A stretch of 64,000 bases of DNA from RGIG5612 sp045599965 (GCA_045599965.1 JAZRXA010000021.1:1-64000); one strand, 5' to 3'; positions 17,158 through 26,551 are shown, counted from the stretch's first letter. Notes: a model not told the origin generated them from the sequence alone. Translations and numbers: made by a program.

Positions 17158-18364
17158 TAAGAATATTTATTCTGTTGGACAAGTAAATAATTATATTAAA
17201 TCACTTTTAAGAGATGATTTCGTTTTAAGCAATCTTTATATTAAAGGTGAACTTTCTAATTTAAAATATCATTCTTCTGGACACATATATTTTTCATTAA
17301 AAGATGAAACTGGTGTTATTGCTGGCGTTATGTGGGCTTCTGACGCATCTAGATTAAAAATTAGACTTCAAGATGGAATGAAAGTTGTAATTCATGGGAG
17401 CATTGGAGTTTATGAAATTGCTGGCAAATACCAAATTTATGCTAAATCAATTGAAGAAGAAGGTATCGGAGATTTAGCAAAAGCTTTTGAAGAACTTAAA
17501 AATAGATTAGAAGAATCTGGAATGTTTTCTGATGAATATAAAAAAACTATTCCTACTTTTGGATATAAAATTGGTGTTGTGACGGCTCAGACAGGTGCTG
17601 TAATACAAGATATTTTTAATGTTGCATCTAGAAGAAATCCTTATTCACAAATTTATTTATATCCAGCACAAGTTCAAGGAGAAGGTGCAGCAAATACTAT
17701 TGTTAGTGGAATTAAATATTTAGATTCAATGACTCTTGATGTAATTATTATAGGTAGAGGCGGTGGGTCTTTAGAAGATTTATGGCCTTTTAATGAAGAA
17801 ATAGTAGCAAGAGCAATTTTTAATGCATCAACACCAATTATAAGCGCGGTGGGACATGAAACAGATTTTACTATTGCTGATTTTGTTTCTGATTTAAGAG
17901 CGCCAACACCTTCTGCAGCCGCTGAGTTAGCTGTATTTGATTACAATGCTTTTCAAAACGATTTAGCTTCTTATGAGTATACACTTAAAAGAGAATTCGA
18001 TTCAAAATTAAATAAAGTAAAAAGTTTAGTTGAAAATTATAAATTAAAAGTAGAATCTTTATCTCCTGAAAATAAAATATTATTGCAAAAAAATCGATTA
18101 GATGAGATTTCAAAAAATCTTAAATACTTAATTGGTGATAAATTAAATTCTTACAAAGAAAACTTTTCGTTATATGCAGAAAAGTTAGAGGGTAGATCTC
18201 CATTAAAAAGATTTTCGCAAGGATATGTATTTGCAGTTGATAAAAATAAAAAACCGCTTAAAAGTATTAATCAAATAGAAATTGATGATGTATTAAATAT
18301 TAATGTTACTGATGGGCAAATTGAAACTAAAGTTATTTCAAAGAAAGAGGTTAGTTATGAATAA
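17147..18364 (+). CDS. xseA: Exodeoxyribonuclease VII large subunit
   Basis: XseA with XseB degrades single-stranded DNA. The N-terminal OB fold (YSVGQVNNYIKSLL, LSNLKYHSSGHIYFSLKD), the catalytic-domain motifs VVTAQTGAVIQDI, IIIGRGGGSLEDLWPFNEE and AVGHETDFTIADFVSDLRAPTPSAAAE (read in parts), and the C-terminal SPLKRFSQGY are all present in 405 aa. The ATG lies inside the end of nusB. xseB overlaps its 3' end by 8 nt, so the two subunits are probably translated together. Confidence 0.97.
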   Translation: MKADKNIYSVGQVNNYIKSLLRDDFVLSNLYIKGELSNLKYHSSGHIYFSLKDETGVIAGVMWASDASRLKIRLQDGMKVVIHGSIGVYEIAGKYQIYAKSIEEEGIGDLAKAFEELKNRLEESGMFSDEYKKTIPTFGYKIGVVTAQTGAVIQDIFNVASRRNPYSQIYLYPAQVQGEGAANTIVSGIKYLDSMTLDVIIIGRGGGSLEDLWPFNEEIVARAIFNASTPIISAVGHETDFTIADFVSDLRAPTPSAAAELAVFDYNAFQNDLASYEYTLKREFDSKLNKVKSLVENYKLKVESLSPENKILLQKNRLDEISKNLKYLIGDKLNSYKENFSLYAEKLEGRSPLKRFSQGYVFAVDKNKKPLKSINQIEIDDVLNINVTDGQIETKVISKKEVSYE

Positions 18365-18554
18365 AGATCAAACTTTAGAGCAAGCTTTTTCAAGTTTAGA
18401 TGAAATTCTAGAAAAAATGGAAAGTGATGAACTATCTTTAGACGATTCTTTTGCATTGTATAGTAAAGGACTTGAGCTTCTTAAGTTTTGCAATGAAAAG
18501 ATTGAAAAAATTGAAACTGATATTAAACTTGTAACTGAAAATTCACAAAAATAA
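18357..18554 (+). CDS. xseB: Exodeoxyribonuclease VII small subunit
   Basis: The 65-aa helical partner of XseA contains LEQAFSSLDEILEKMES and LSLDDSFALYSKGLELLKFC, the two-helix family signature. The ATG at 18357 follows a GAGG site in the end of xseA; the longer reading from 18303 is not needed. In many Bacillota ispA lies between xseB and dxs; here it is missing and dxs follows after 15 nt. Confidence 0.93.
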   Translation: MNKDQTLEQAFSSLDEILEKMESDELSLDDSFALYSKGLELLKFCNEKIEKIETDIKLVTENSQK

Positions 18555-18569
18555 TATTTAATTAAAACT

Positions 18570-20426
18570 ATGATTCTAGATAAAATTAATAAAGCAAACG
18601 ATATAAAGAAAGTTTTACCTTCAGAATATAATGGGCTAGCTAAAGAAATCAGAGATTTTTTAGTTGAGAATGTAAGTAAAACAGGAGGGCATTTAGCTTC
18701 TAGTTTAGGTGCTGTTGAACTTACTATGGCTTTACATATATGTTTAGACTTAAATAAAGATAAAATTATTTGGGATGTTGGACATCAATCTTATGCTCAT
18801 AAAATATTAACTGGTAGAAAAAATGAATTTTCCACATTAAGACAATATGGTGGTCTTAGTGGCTTTCCTAAAAAAAGAGAAAGTGAATATGATGTATATA
18901 ATACAGGCCATTCATCTACATCTATTGGTGCAGGTTTAGGTTTTGCTTATTCTGCACAAAAAAATAATGAAAATTCTACCATAGTTGCAGTTATTGGTGA
19001 CGGTTCATTAACTGGCGGATTAGCTCATGAGGCTATTAATAATGCAACTCAACTTAAAAGAAACTTTATTATTATTTTGAATGATAATAATATGTCGATT
19101 TCGAAAAATGTAGGTGGTCTTTCTACTTATCTTTCAAAAATTAGAGCTGGTGAAAATTATATTGAGCTTAAATCTGGAATAGAAAGAACTTTAACAAAAC
19201 TTCCTGGTGGAGGATATGTTGTAAAAGGTATTAAAAAGACAAAGCATTCTATTAAACAACTTTTAGTTCCTGGTATGCTTTTTGAAAATATGGGCCTTAC
19301 TTATTTAGGACCTGTTGATGGACATAATATTAATGATTTAATTGAGATTATTAATGAAGCTAAAAATATAGAGCATGCGGTTGTTGTGCATGTTTGCACT
19401 AAAAAAGGTAAAGGTTATGCACCAGCTATGGAAAATCCTTCATTATTCCATGGTATTGGACCTTTTGATATTAAAAATGGAAATCCTATAGGAAATGATA
19501 AAACAACTTATACCGATGTATTTTCAAATGCTTTAATTAAAGAGGCTGAACATGATGAAAATATTGTTGCTATTACGGCTGCGATGGCAGATGGAACAGG
19601 CTTAGAAGCTTTTGCTAAAAAATTCCCAGATAGATTTATTGATGTAGGAATAGCAGAAGAATTTGCAACTGTTTATGCGGCAGGTTTAGCATCAGGAAAT
19701 ATTAAACCGTTTGTTGCTATTTATTCGTCATTTTTACAACGAGCTTTTGACCAAATTATGATGGATGTTTGCATACAAAATCTTCCTGTTACATTTTGTA
19801 TAGATAGAGCGGGTTTAGTTGGAAATGATGGTGAAACACATCAAGGTATTTTTGATCTTTCATACTTAAGTTTAATACCAAATATGAATGTTTTTGCTCC
19901 TAAAAATGCAGCTGAATTAAGACAAGCTATTTCTTTTGCTGTTTCATTTAATGCACCACTAGCTATAAGATATGGACGCGGAAAAGCTTTTGAAGGTTTA
20001 GAAGAATTTAATGCGCCTATAGTTTTAGGTAAAAGTGAAGAATTATATCTAGAAAAAGATATAGCGCTTTTAGCTGTTGGTTCAATGGTTGAAACAGCTT
20101 TAGAAGTTAGAACTATATTAAAAGATAAAGGATATAATGTTTCTTTGATTAATGCTAGGTTTGTAAAACCAATTGATGAAGAAGAATTATTTAAGTTAAG
20201 CCAGACACATAAATATTTTATTACTATTGAAGAAAATGTTATTAATGGCGGATATGGAATGGCTGTACTTAGATTTGTTAACAATTATAACTTAGATAAC
20301 AAAGTTATAACTATTGCACTTCCGAATACATATATTGAGCAAGGAACAAGAGACGAACAATTAAGAGATTCTTTATTAGATACTGATTCTATTATTAAAA
20401 GAATTTTAGATATTATTGAAGATTAA
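18570..20426 (+). CDS. dxs: 1-deoxy-D-xylulose-5-phosphate synthase
   Basis: This thiamine-diphosphate enzyme condenses pyruvate and glyceraldehyde-3-phosphate in the first step of the MEP isoprenoid pathway. The TPP motif is VIGDGSLTGGLAHEAINN. HLASSLGAVELTMALH, WDVGHQSYAHKILTGR, the transketolase motif GIAEEFATVYAAGLA and FCIDRAGLVGNDGETHQG support it; the total is 618 aa. It sits in the conserved xseB-dxs-tlyA-nadK order. The thiamine transporter gene elsewhere in this window would feed its cofactor. There is no clear Shine-Dalgarno before the ATG. Confidence 0.97.
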   Translation: MILDKINKANDIKKVLPSEYNGLAKEIRDFLVENVSKTGGHLASSLGAVELTMALHICLDLNKDKIIWDVGHQSYAHKILTGRKNEFSTLRQYGGLSGFPKKRESEYDVYNTGHSSTSIGAGLGFAYSAQKNNENSTIVAVIGDGSLTGGLAHEAINNATQLKRNFIIILNDNNMSISKNVGGLSTYLSKIRAGENYIELKSGIERTLTKLPGGGYVVKGIKKTKHSIKQLLVPGMLFENMGLTYLGPVDGHNINDLIEIINEAKNIEHAVVVHVCTKKGKGYAPAMENPSLFHGIGPFDIKNGNPIGNDKTTYTDVFSNALIKEAEHDENIVAITAAMADGTGLEAFAKKFPDRFIDVGIAEEFATVYAAGLASGNIKPFVAIYSSFLQRAFDQIMMDVCIQNLPVTFCIDRAGLVGNDGETHQGIFDLSYLSLIPNMNVFAPKNAAELRQAISFAVSFNAPLAIRYGRGKAFEGLEEFNAPIVLGKSEELYLEKDIALLAVGSMVETALEVRTILKDKGYNVSLINARFVKPIDEEELFKLSQTHKYFITIEENVINGGYGMAVLRFVNNYNLDNKVITIALPNTYIEQGTRDEQLRDSLLDTDSIIKRILDIIED

Positions 20427-20427
20427 T

Positions 20428-21228
20428 ATGAAAAAAAGATTAGATGTTTTAGTTTGCGAACAAAATCCTGAAATTTCTAAAAGCCAAGCTCAAAGAATTA
20501 TTATGAGTGGCGTAGTGTTTGTTAATAACCAAAAAGAATTAAAAGCTGGCTCTATGTTTTCAGATGACACTATTGTAGAAATTAGGGGTAATACATTAAA
20601 GTATGTTAGCAGAGGCGGACTAAAACTTGAGAAAGCTATTAATAATTTTCCTATTAACTTAGATGGGAAAATTTGCATGGATATAGGATCTTCTACAGGT
20701 GGCTTTACTGATTGCATGCTTCAAAATGGCGCAAAAAAAGTTTATTGCGTTGATGTTGGCAAAGGTCAACTCCATTACAAATTAAGAGAAGATAATAGAG
20801 TGGTTGTAATGGAAAAAACAAATATTAGGTTTGTAACACCAGATATGATAGAAGATGTTATTGACTTTATAAGCATTGATGTTTCTTTTATTTCTTTGAC
20901 ATTAGTATTACCTGTTGCTATAAATTTATTAAACGATAATAAAGAAATGGTTATGCTTATTAAACCTCAATTTGAAGCAGGCAAAGAAAAAGTTGGAAAG
21001 AAAGGCGTTGTTAAAGAAAGCGCGATACATGAAGAAGTAATAGAAAAGATTGTAAAATTTGTTTTAGATAATAATTTACATATTGCTGGATTAACTTTTT
21101 CACCAGTAAAAGGACCAGAAGGTAATATTGAATATTTATTATATATAAATAATTCAAGCGATTATAATTTTGAAATGGATGAAATATCAAAAGTTGTTTA
21201 CTTAGCACACGAGGAATTAGACAAATGA
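20428..21228 (+). CDS. tlyA: TlyA family rRNA 2'-O-methyltransferase
   Basis: TlyA methylates rRNA cytidines at the ribose 2'-OH. An N-terminal S4 RNA-binding domain (KKRLDVLVCEQ, SKSQAQRIIMSGVVFVN) is followed by a FtsJ-like methyltransferase domain with YVSRGGLKLEKAI, MDIGSSTGGFTDCMLQNGA and VDVGKGQLHYKLR. The total is 266 aa. The reading could begin at TTG 20416 inside dxs, but the ATG at 20428 gives the normal N-terminus. Its stop overlaps nadK by 4 nt. Confidence 0.93.
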   Translation: MKKRLDVLVCEQNPEISKSQAQRIIMSGVVFVNNQKELKAGSMFSDDTIVEIRGNTLKYVSRGGLKLEKAINNFPINLDGKICMDIGSSTGGFTDCMLQNGAKKVYCVDVGKGQLHYKLREDNRVVVMEKTNIRFVTPDMIEDVIDFISIDVSFISLTLVLPVAINLLNDNKEMVMLIKPQFEAGKEKVGKKGVVKESAIHEEVIEKIVKFVLDNNLHIAGLTFSPVKGPEGNIEYLLYINNSSDYNFEMDEISKVVYLAHEELDK

Positions 21229-22082
21229 AAAAATTCTTTACAGTAACAAACGAATCTAAAGATTGTGAATCAAAGGTAACAAATGAGGTCATTTCTTATT
21301 TATTATCTATTGGCATGACATGCACCGGCTCGCTTTCTATTAACCAAAATTCAGAGGGCAATTATACACATGTTTATTCTAAAGATGTAAACCCTGAAAC
21401 AGAATTTATTTTAATTTTGGGTGGAGATGGAACTTTTATTCATATTGGTAAAGATTTAAATGACTTAAATATTCCTATAATTGGAATTAATTTAGGTAAG
21501 CTTGGATTTTTAACTGAAGTAGATCTTGAACAATATAAAGATGCATTTGTTCATATAATAAAGGATGAGGTTCATATTGAAAATAGGATGGTTTTAGAAG
21601 CATCTGTTATTAGAAATGGCAAATCAGTTTTAGATGTTCTTGCTTTTAATGATATTGTTCTTACAAAAACTAAAACCAAAGGCGTTATTGATTTTGATGT
21701 TAATGTTAACGATAGATTCTTAAATAGTTATAGTTCTGACGGCATTATTATTTCTACACCTACAGGCTCTACAGGCTATAATTTGTCAGCAGGAGGTCCT
21801 GTTGTTTATCCAACTGCTGAGATTATTTTAGCTACTCCTATTTGCGCTCATACACTTAACTCTAGAACTATTGTATTTTCTGCTGATGCTGTTATTGATT
21901 TAGTTGCTAAAAATAGAATTAGCGAAGAAGAAAGTGAAATGATTGCAACTTTCGATGGAGAAAATGATATTCTCTTAAACAATGGGGATATTATAAGATG
22001 TAAAAAGAGCTGCGCAACTGTAAAAATACTAAGATTAAATAATATTAGTTTTGTTGAGCATCTTGGAAGGAAAATGAGATAA
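21225..22082 (+). CDS. nadK: NAD kinase
   Basis: NadK makes NADP from NAD. The family motifs ILGGDGTFIHIG (GGDG), GINLGKLGFLTEV and SSDGIIISTPTGSTGYNLSAGG are all present. The length of 285 aa is normal. ATGA overlap with tlyA suggests translational coupling. The usual next genes argR and recN are missing, and gpmI starts one nucleotide after the stop. Confidence 0.96.
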   Translation: MKKFFTVTNESKDCESKVTNEVISYLLSIGMTCTGSLSINQNSEGNYTHVYSKDVNPETEFILILGGDGTFIHIGKDLNDLNIPIIGINLGKLGFLTEVDLEQYKDAFVHIIKDEVHIENRMVLEASVIRNGKSVLDVLAFNDIVLTKTKTKGVIDFDVNVNDRFLNSYSSDGIIISTPTGSTGYNLSAGGPVVYPTAEIILATPICAHTLNSRTIVFSADAVIDLVAKNRISEEESEMIATFDGENDILLNNGDIIRCKKSCATVKILRLNNISFVEHLGRKMR

Positions 22083-23612
22083 ATGAAACCATTAATTTTA
22101 ATGATTCTAGATGGATATGGTATTAGTAACGAAGTAACTGGTAACGCTATTAAGGCTGCTAAAACACCTGTTATGGATTCTTTAATGAGCTCATATCCTT
22201 TTATCTTAGGTAATGCTAGCGGACTTGATGTTGGCCTTCCAAAAGGTCAAATGGGCAACTCTGAAGTTGGACATTTAAACATGGGTGCTGGAAGAATTGT
22301 TTACCAAGATTTAACAAAGATAACAAAATCTATTGAAGATGGTGATTTTTTCAAAAAAGAAGAACTATTAGATGCAATTAATAATTGCAAAGCTAATAAT
22401 TCTAATCTTCATTTATATGGTCTATTATCTGACGGAGGTGTTCATAGTGATATATCACATCTTTATGCTTTATTAAGACTTTGTAAAGATAATAACTTTG
22501 ATAATGTTTTTGTACATTGTTTTATGGATGGCCGTGACACATCTCCTACATCTGGAATTAACTATATAAAAGATTTACAAAATAAAATTAGCGAAATAGG
22601 TGTAGGTCAAATAGCCTCTATTATTGGTAGATATTATGCAATGGATAGAGATAATAGATGGGAACGAATTAGCAAAGCATATTTTGCTTTAACTAAAGGT
22701 GAAGGTAATTTATTTGAAGATCCTATTAAAGCTGTAGAAGAATCTTACGCTAATAATATTACAGATGAATTTATTGAGCCAATAGTTATTACAAAAGATA
22801 ATAAGCCAATTACTTTAATTAGTGATAATGACAGTATTATCTTTTATAATTTTAGACCTGATAGAGCTAGAGAAATTTCTAAATGTTTTTGTTTTGAAGA
22901 CTTTGATTTCTTTGATAGAGGTAAAAAAATAAATACATATTATGTTTGCTTTACTGAAATTGATGTAACTATAACGGCGAAACATGTTGTATTTAAGGAA
23001 GAAGAAATAGTAAATACTTTTGGTAAGTATATTTCTGATAAAGGTCTTAAACAAGCTAGAATTGCTGAAACAGAAAAATATGCGCATGTTACATTTTTCT
23101 TTAACGGCGGAGTTGAAGAACCTAATAAGAATGAAGATAGATTTTTAATTCCATCTCCAAAAGTTGCTACTTATGATTTAGAACCTAAGATGAGTGCAAG
23201 TAAGGTTTGTGATAAATTAATAGAAGTTATTAATGCTAAAGAGCATGATGTAATTATTATTAATTTTGCAAATCCTGATATGGTAGGACATACGGGAAAT
23301 TTTGAAGCTGTAGTTAAAGCTATCGAGTTTATAGATGAATGCATAGGAAAAGTAGTAGACGTAGTAAAAGAAAATGACGCTACGATGTTTTTATGTGCTG
23401 ACCATGGCAATGCTGAAGAATTAATTAATCTTTCTAATGGCGAGAGTTGGACAGCTCATACAACTAACTTAGTACCATTTATTTTAATTAATGGGCCAAA
23501 AGGTAAAACTCTTAAAGAAGGTGGAAGGCTTTGCGATATTGCGCCTACACTTTTAGAACTTTTAGGCCTTGAAAAGCCAATAGAAATGAGCGGAGAAAGT
23601 TTACTTATTTAA
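22083..23612 (+). CDS. gpmI: 2,3-bisphosphoglycerate-independent phosphoglycerate mutase
   Basis: This Mn-dependent glycolytic enzyme interconverts 3- and 2-phosphoglycerate. LMILDGYGIS, the catalytic serine motif QMGNSEVGHLNMGAGR, MDGRDTSP, GRYYAMDRDNRWER and the C-terminal CADHGNAEELI with TAHTTNLVP are signatures. The total is 509 aa. GGAAGG in the end of nadK serves as Shine-Dalgarno. A separate promoter for secG follows. Confidence 0.97.
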   Translation: MKPLILMILDGYGISNEVTGNAIKAAKTPVMDSLMSSYPFILGNASGLDVGLPKGQMGNSEVGHLNMGAGRIVYQDLTKITKSIEDGDFFKKEELLDAINNCKANNSNLHLYGLLSDGGVHSDISHLYALLRLCKDNNFDNVFVHCFMDGRDTSPTSGINYIKDLQNKISEIGVGQIASIIGRYYAMDRDNRWERISKAYFALTKGEGNLFEDPIKAVEESYANNITDEFIEPIVITKDNKPITLISDNDSIIFYNFRPDRAREISKCFCFEDFDFFDRGKKINTYYVCFTEIDVTITAKHVVFKEEEIVNTFGKYISDKGLKQARIAETEKYAHVTFFFNGGVEEPNKNEDRFLIPSPKVATYDLEPKMSASKVCDKLIEVINAKEHDVIIINFANPDMVGHTGNFEAVVKAIEFIDECIGKVVDVVKENDATMFLCADHGNAEELINLSNGESWTAHTTNLVPFILINGPKGKTLKEGGRLCDIAPTLLELLGLEKPIEMSGESLLI

Positions 23613-23624
23613 TTTATTTTTTTC

Positions 23625-23653
23625 TTGATATCATATTTCTATTATGCTATTAT
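23625..23653 (+). promoter_or_regulatory. secG promoter
   Basis: TTGATA at 23625-23630 and TATTAT at 23648-23653 are separated by exactly 17 nt. The predicted start near 23660 gives a short leader carrying AAAGGAGG. Confidence 0.7.
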
Positions 23654-23683
23654 TCTAATGTTGTAGGTAAAGGAGGAACAGTT

Positions 23684-23929
23684 TTGTTTTATTTAATTGC
23701 AACTATAATTGTAACAATAGCGAGTGTAATAATGATTCTTGTTATTTGCCTTCAAGAAGGCAAATCAGCAGGTCTTTCTGGTTCAATAAGTGGTGGTTCA
23801 GATACATATTGGAGCAGAAACAAAGGTAGATCGAAAGAAGGCCGATTAGAGCGAATAACTCAGATTACTGGAATTGTTTTATTCGTCTTAGCGATTTTGC
23901 TAAATGTCGGACTTTTCACTAATCTTTAA
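23684..23929 (+). CDS. secG: Preprotein translocase subunit SecG
   Basis: SecG is the small two-helix membrane subunit of the SecYEG channel. The 81 aa show helix 1 (about 4-24), the conserved LQEGKSAGLSGSISGGSDTYW loop (read in parts: QEGKS, GLSG, GGSDTYW) and helix 2 (about 58-78). The start is TTG with AAAGGAGG 7-8 nt upstream. In Bacillota it is often followed by rnr and smpB; here smpB follows directly. Confidence 0.93.
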   Translation: MFYLIATIIVTIASVIMILVICLQEGKSAGLSGSISGGSDTYWSRNKGRSKEGRLERITQITGIVLFVLAILLNVGLFTNL

Positions 23930-23932
23930 TCA

Positions 23933-23960
23933 TTAAACACTCTCGATAGAGAGTGTTTAT
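23933..23960 (+). terminator. Hairpin between secG and smpB
   Basis: TTAAACACTCTC and GAGAGTGTTTA form a stem of about 11 bp with a 4-nt GATA loop. The T-run is short and merges into the smpB -10 region. Confidence 0.65.
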
Positions 23961-23963
23961 TTA

Positions 23964-23969
23964 TATAGT
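23964..23969 (+). promoter_or_regulatory. -10 box just before smpB
   Basis: TATAGT at 23964-23969 lies 10 nt before the ATG at 23980, so any leader would be only a few nucleotides. No Shine-Dalgarno is present. The -35 would have to lie inside the secG terminator hairpin. Confidence 0.35.
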
Positions 23970-23979
23970 ATGTTATATT

Positions 23980-24447
23980 ATGGGTAAAGATAATTACAAG
24001 CTAATAGCTAATAACAAAAAAGCTTATCATGAATATTTTGTTGAAGAAACTTACGAAGCCGGCATTGAACTAGTTGGCACAGAAGTTAAATCTTTAAGAA
24101 TGGGAAAGTGCTCCGTTAAGGAGTCTTTTATTCGTGAAAAAAATGGTGAGCTTTTAGTTTATGGAATGAATATTTCTCCATATGAGAAAGGAAATATATT
24201 TAATAGAGACCCTTTACGTATAAGAAAGTTACTTTTACATAAAGATGAAATTAGAAAAATTACTGCTTATACGATGCAACAAGGTTGTACTATTATTCCT
24301 CTTAAAGTTTATTTTAAGGGAAGCCTTGTTAAAGTAGAAATTGGTCTTTGCAAAGGTAAAAAACTTTACGACAAGAGAGCAGATATTGCAAAAAAAGATC
24401 AGCAACGAGAAGCTGCTAGAGATTTTAAGATAAAAACTTTTAAATAA
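23980..24447 (+). CDS. smpB: SsrA-binding protein SmpB
   Basis: SmpB carries tmRNA to stalled ribosomes. The sequence shows IANNKKAYHEYFVEETYEAGIELVGTEVKSLR (family start, read in parts), SVKESFIREKNGEL, and the C-terminal tail LCKGKKLYDKRADIAKKDQQREAARDFK, the part that enters the mRNA channel. The total is 155 aa. An upstream in-frame start at 23953 would lie in the hairpin, so ATG 23980 is preferred. Its partner tmRNA is encoded about 1.8 kb downstream. Confidence 0.95.
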   Translation: MGKDNYKLIANNKKAYHEYFVEETYEAGIELVGTEVKSLRMGKCSVKESFIREKNGELLVYGMNISPYEKGNIFNRDPLRIRKLLLHKDEIRKITAYTMQQGCTIIPLKVYFKGSLVKVEIGLCKGKKLYDKRADIAKKDQQREAARDFKIKTFK

Positions 24448-24457
24448 GGGAAAAATT

Positions 24458-25759
24458 ATGGCTATTTGGAACGAAGCAAAAGAATGCATGAGTAGAGATG
24501 AACTTACTAATCTTCAAAATGCAAGACTGAAAAAAGTTGTAAATAATGTGTATCACAACGTAGACTTCTATAGAAAGAAGATGCAAGATTTAGGTATTGA
24601 ACCTGGTGATATTAATGGAATTGAAGATTTATCTAAGCTTCCTTTTACTACAAAAGCGGATTTAAGAGATAATTATCCTTTTGGTTTATTTGCTGTTCCT
24701 AAATCAGAAATTGTTAGACTGCATGCTTCTTCAGGCACAACGGGCAAATCTACAGTAGTAGGATATACACGTCGTGATATTGAGAACTGGTGTGAATGTA
24801 TAAGCAGATGCCTTTCTATGGCAGATTTAGGAAAAGACGATGTAATTCAAGTTGCATTTGGTTACGGCCTTTTTACCGGTGGTTTAGGAGCTCATTATGG
24901 CGTTGAGCATTTAGGAGCTACTGTTGTTCCTCAATCTACAGGCAATACTAAAAAGCTTATTAATATGATGATAGATTTTGGCGTTACTGGACTAATGTGC
25001 ACACCATCTTATCTTACTCATATTGCTGAGACAATTGAAGAAATGGGTGTTAAAGACAAAATTAAACTTAAAGCAACCTTAAACGGAGCCGAACCATGGA
25101 CGCAGGCTATGAGAGAAGACCTTGAAAAACGTCTTGGAATCAAAGCTTATGATATTTATGGATTAAGTGAAATGATGGGTCCTGGCGTAGCATGCGACTG
25201 CGGTAATAATTCAGGTATGCATATATTTGAAGATCATTTCTTACCTGAAATTATTGATCCTAATTCTTTAAATAATTTAGATGATGATATAACTGGAGAA
25301 TTAGTATTTACTTCTTTAACAAAAGAAGGTATGCCTCTTTTAAGATATAGAACGCGTGACTTAACTAGTATTAATCACAGTCCATGCGAATGCGGAAGAA
25401 CTCTTGCTAGAATTTCTAGATTCAAGGGTAGAAGTGATGACATGCTTATTATTAGAGGTGTTAATGTATTTCCATCTCAAATTGAAACAGCACTTCTTTC
25501 TATTGATGGAACTACTCCTAATTATCAGATTATCGTTAATAGAGAAGGTGCTTTAGATTCACTTACTGTTTTAGTTGAAGTTGAAGAAAAATTCTTCTCT
25601 GATGAAATTAGACATCTTGAAAGTCTTACTAAAAAGATTTCTTATTCGATACAGCAAGCTATTGGTCTTGCAACAAAAGTTAAACTTGTTGAGCCAAAAA
25701 CTATTGAAAGAACTGACAGTAAAGCTAAACGAGTTATTGATTATAGAAAGTTTGATTGA
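24458..25759 (+). CDS. Phenylacetate-CoA ligase family (PaaK-type AMP-forming ligase)
   Basis: This adenylate-forming enzyme activates aryl-acids, probably phenylacetate or indole-acetate-type products of amino acid fermentation, as CoA thioesters. The AMP-binding loop is LHASSGTTGKSTVVGYT. DIYGLSEMMGPGVACDC, RYRTRDLT and GRSDDMLIIRGVNVFPSQIE are PaaK signatures. The total is 433 aa. GGGA precedes the ATG. The ACT-domain gene 9 nt downstream is a recurrent partner in anaerobes, often together with indolepyruvate ferredoxin oxidoreductase genes, which are not in this window. Confidence 0.92.
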   Translation: MAIWNEAKECMSRDELTNLQNARLKKVVNNVYHNVDFYRKKMQDLGIEPGDINGIEDLSKLPFTTKADLRDNYPFGLFAVPKSEIVRLHASSGTTGKSTVVGYTRRDIENWCECISRCLSMADLGKDDVIQVAFGYGLFTGGLGAHYGVEHLGATVVPQSTGNTKKLINMMIDFGVTGLMCTPSYLTHIAETIEEMGVKDKIKLKATLNGAEPWTQAMREDLEKRLGIKAYDIYGLSEMMGPGVACDCGNNSGMHIFEDHFLPEIIDPNSLNNLDDDITGELVFTSLTKEGMPLLRYRTRDLTSINHSPCECGRTLARISRFKGRSDDMLIIRGVNVFPSQIETALLSIDGTTPNYQIIVNREGALDSLTVLVEVEEKFFSDEIRHLESLTKKISYSIQQAIGLATKVKLVEPKTIERTDSKAKRVIDYRKFD

Positions 25760-25768
25760 GGTGTTAAT

Positions 25769-26179
25769 ATGGCATTTAAACAATTATCAGTTTTTTTGGA
25801 AAATAGAGAAGGCAGATTAGAAGATTTGTTTGCTTCATTTGTTGAAAATAATATTGATATTAAATCTTTTTCTCTTGCTGAAAATAGTGATTATGGGATT
25901 TTAAGACTTATTGTGTCTGAACCAGATAAAGCTAAAGACATCTTAAAAGCAAAAGATTTCAGCGCATCTGTAAGCGAGGTAGTTGCTGTTAAATTAGACG
26001 GTGGTTTTACTTCTATAAAAGAATTAACAGATGCTGTATCTAGCACAACAAATATTGAATATATGTATGTACTTGATACAAATGTAAATAATCAATCAAT
26101 TGTTTTTAAGACTAATAATGTTTCTGAAACAGAAGAATTATTACGTTCTAAAGGATTTAATTTAATCGAATCTATATAA
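25769..26179 (+). CDS. Tandem ACT-domain protein
   Basis: This 136-aa protein contains two ACT modules: residues 1-65 (QLSVFLENREGRLEDL, a classic ACT start) and about 68-136. ACT domains bind amino acids and regulate metabolic enzymes. The stand-alone pairing with a PaaK-type ligase suggests amino-acid control of aromatic acid activation; that is inference from context. GAGGTG lies upstream of the ATG. The gene ends 27 nt before tmRNA. Confidence 0.88.
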   Translation: MAFKQLSVFLENREGRLEDLFASFVENNIDIKSFSLAENSDYGILRLIVSEPDKAKDILKAKDFSASVSEVVAVKLDGGFTSIKELTDAVSSTTNIEYMYVLDTNVNNQSIVFKTNNVSETEELLRSKGFNLIESI

Positions 26180-26206
26180 ATAGAGTGCACTTTGAATATT
26201 TAATAC

Positions 26207-26551
26207 GGGGCTGTACAGGTTTCGACGGGGTTTTAGAAGTTTATTAAGCCACTGGTAGCGGGTAACTACCTTAAAAGATCCAATTAAATTTAAACGCTAA
26301 AACAAATACTTTAGCAGCAGTTGCCTAAGTGCAACTTGTCGAATTAAAGAAGCCCGCAGCTTTAATTTCGGCATCATCCTTGCGGGAAACTCTTTAGCCT
26401 AAGCTTGTAAGTTAAAGAACATTTTCAAGCTACCTTAATAGAAAGTCTGTCATTGGGGATTTTATTAAGGGAATCAAAATTTCAATGACTATAGTGGAAG
26501 AAAGATAAGTGGAAGAAATTTCGGACAGGGGTTCGATTCCCCTCAGCTCCA
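26207..26551 (+). ncRNA. ssrA: Transfer-messenger RNA
   Basis: The 5' end GGGGCTGTACAGGTTTCGACGG and the 3' end GGTTCGATTCCCCTCAGCTCC are classic tmRNA termini (read in parts). GGGGCTG pairs with CAGCTCC through one wobble, with A26551 as discriminator; CCA is not encoded. The tag reading frame starts at GCT 26296 and encodes AKTNTLAAVA followed by TAA at 26326. The stop codon lies in a hairpin, as in other tmRNAs. Length is 345 nt. The tag ends AAVA and not the usual LAA. smpB lies nearby upstream. Confidence 0.97.

Noticed and set aside
19841..20284. Minus-strand ORF of 147 aa inside dxs
   Set aside because: It is a shadow of the well-supported dxs frame with no start signals.
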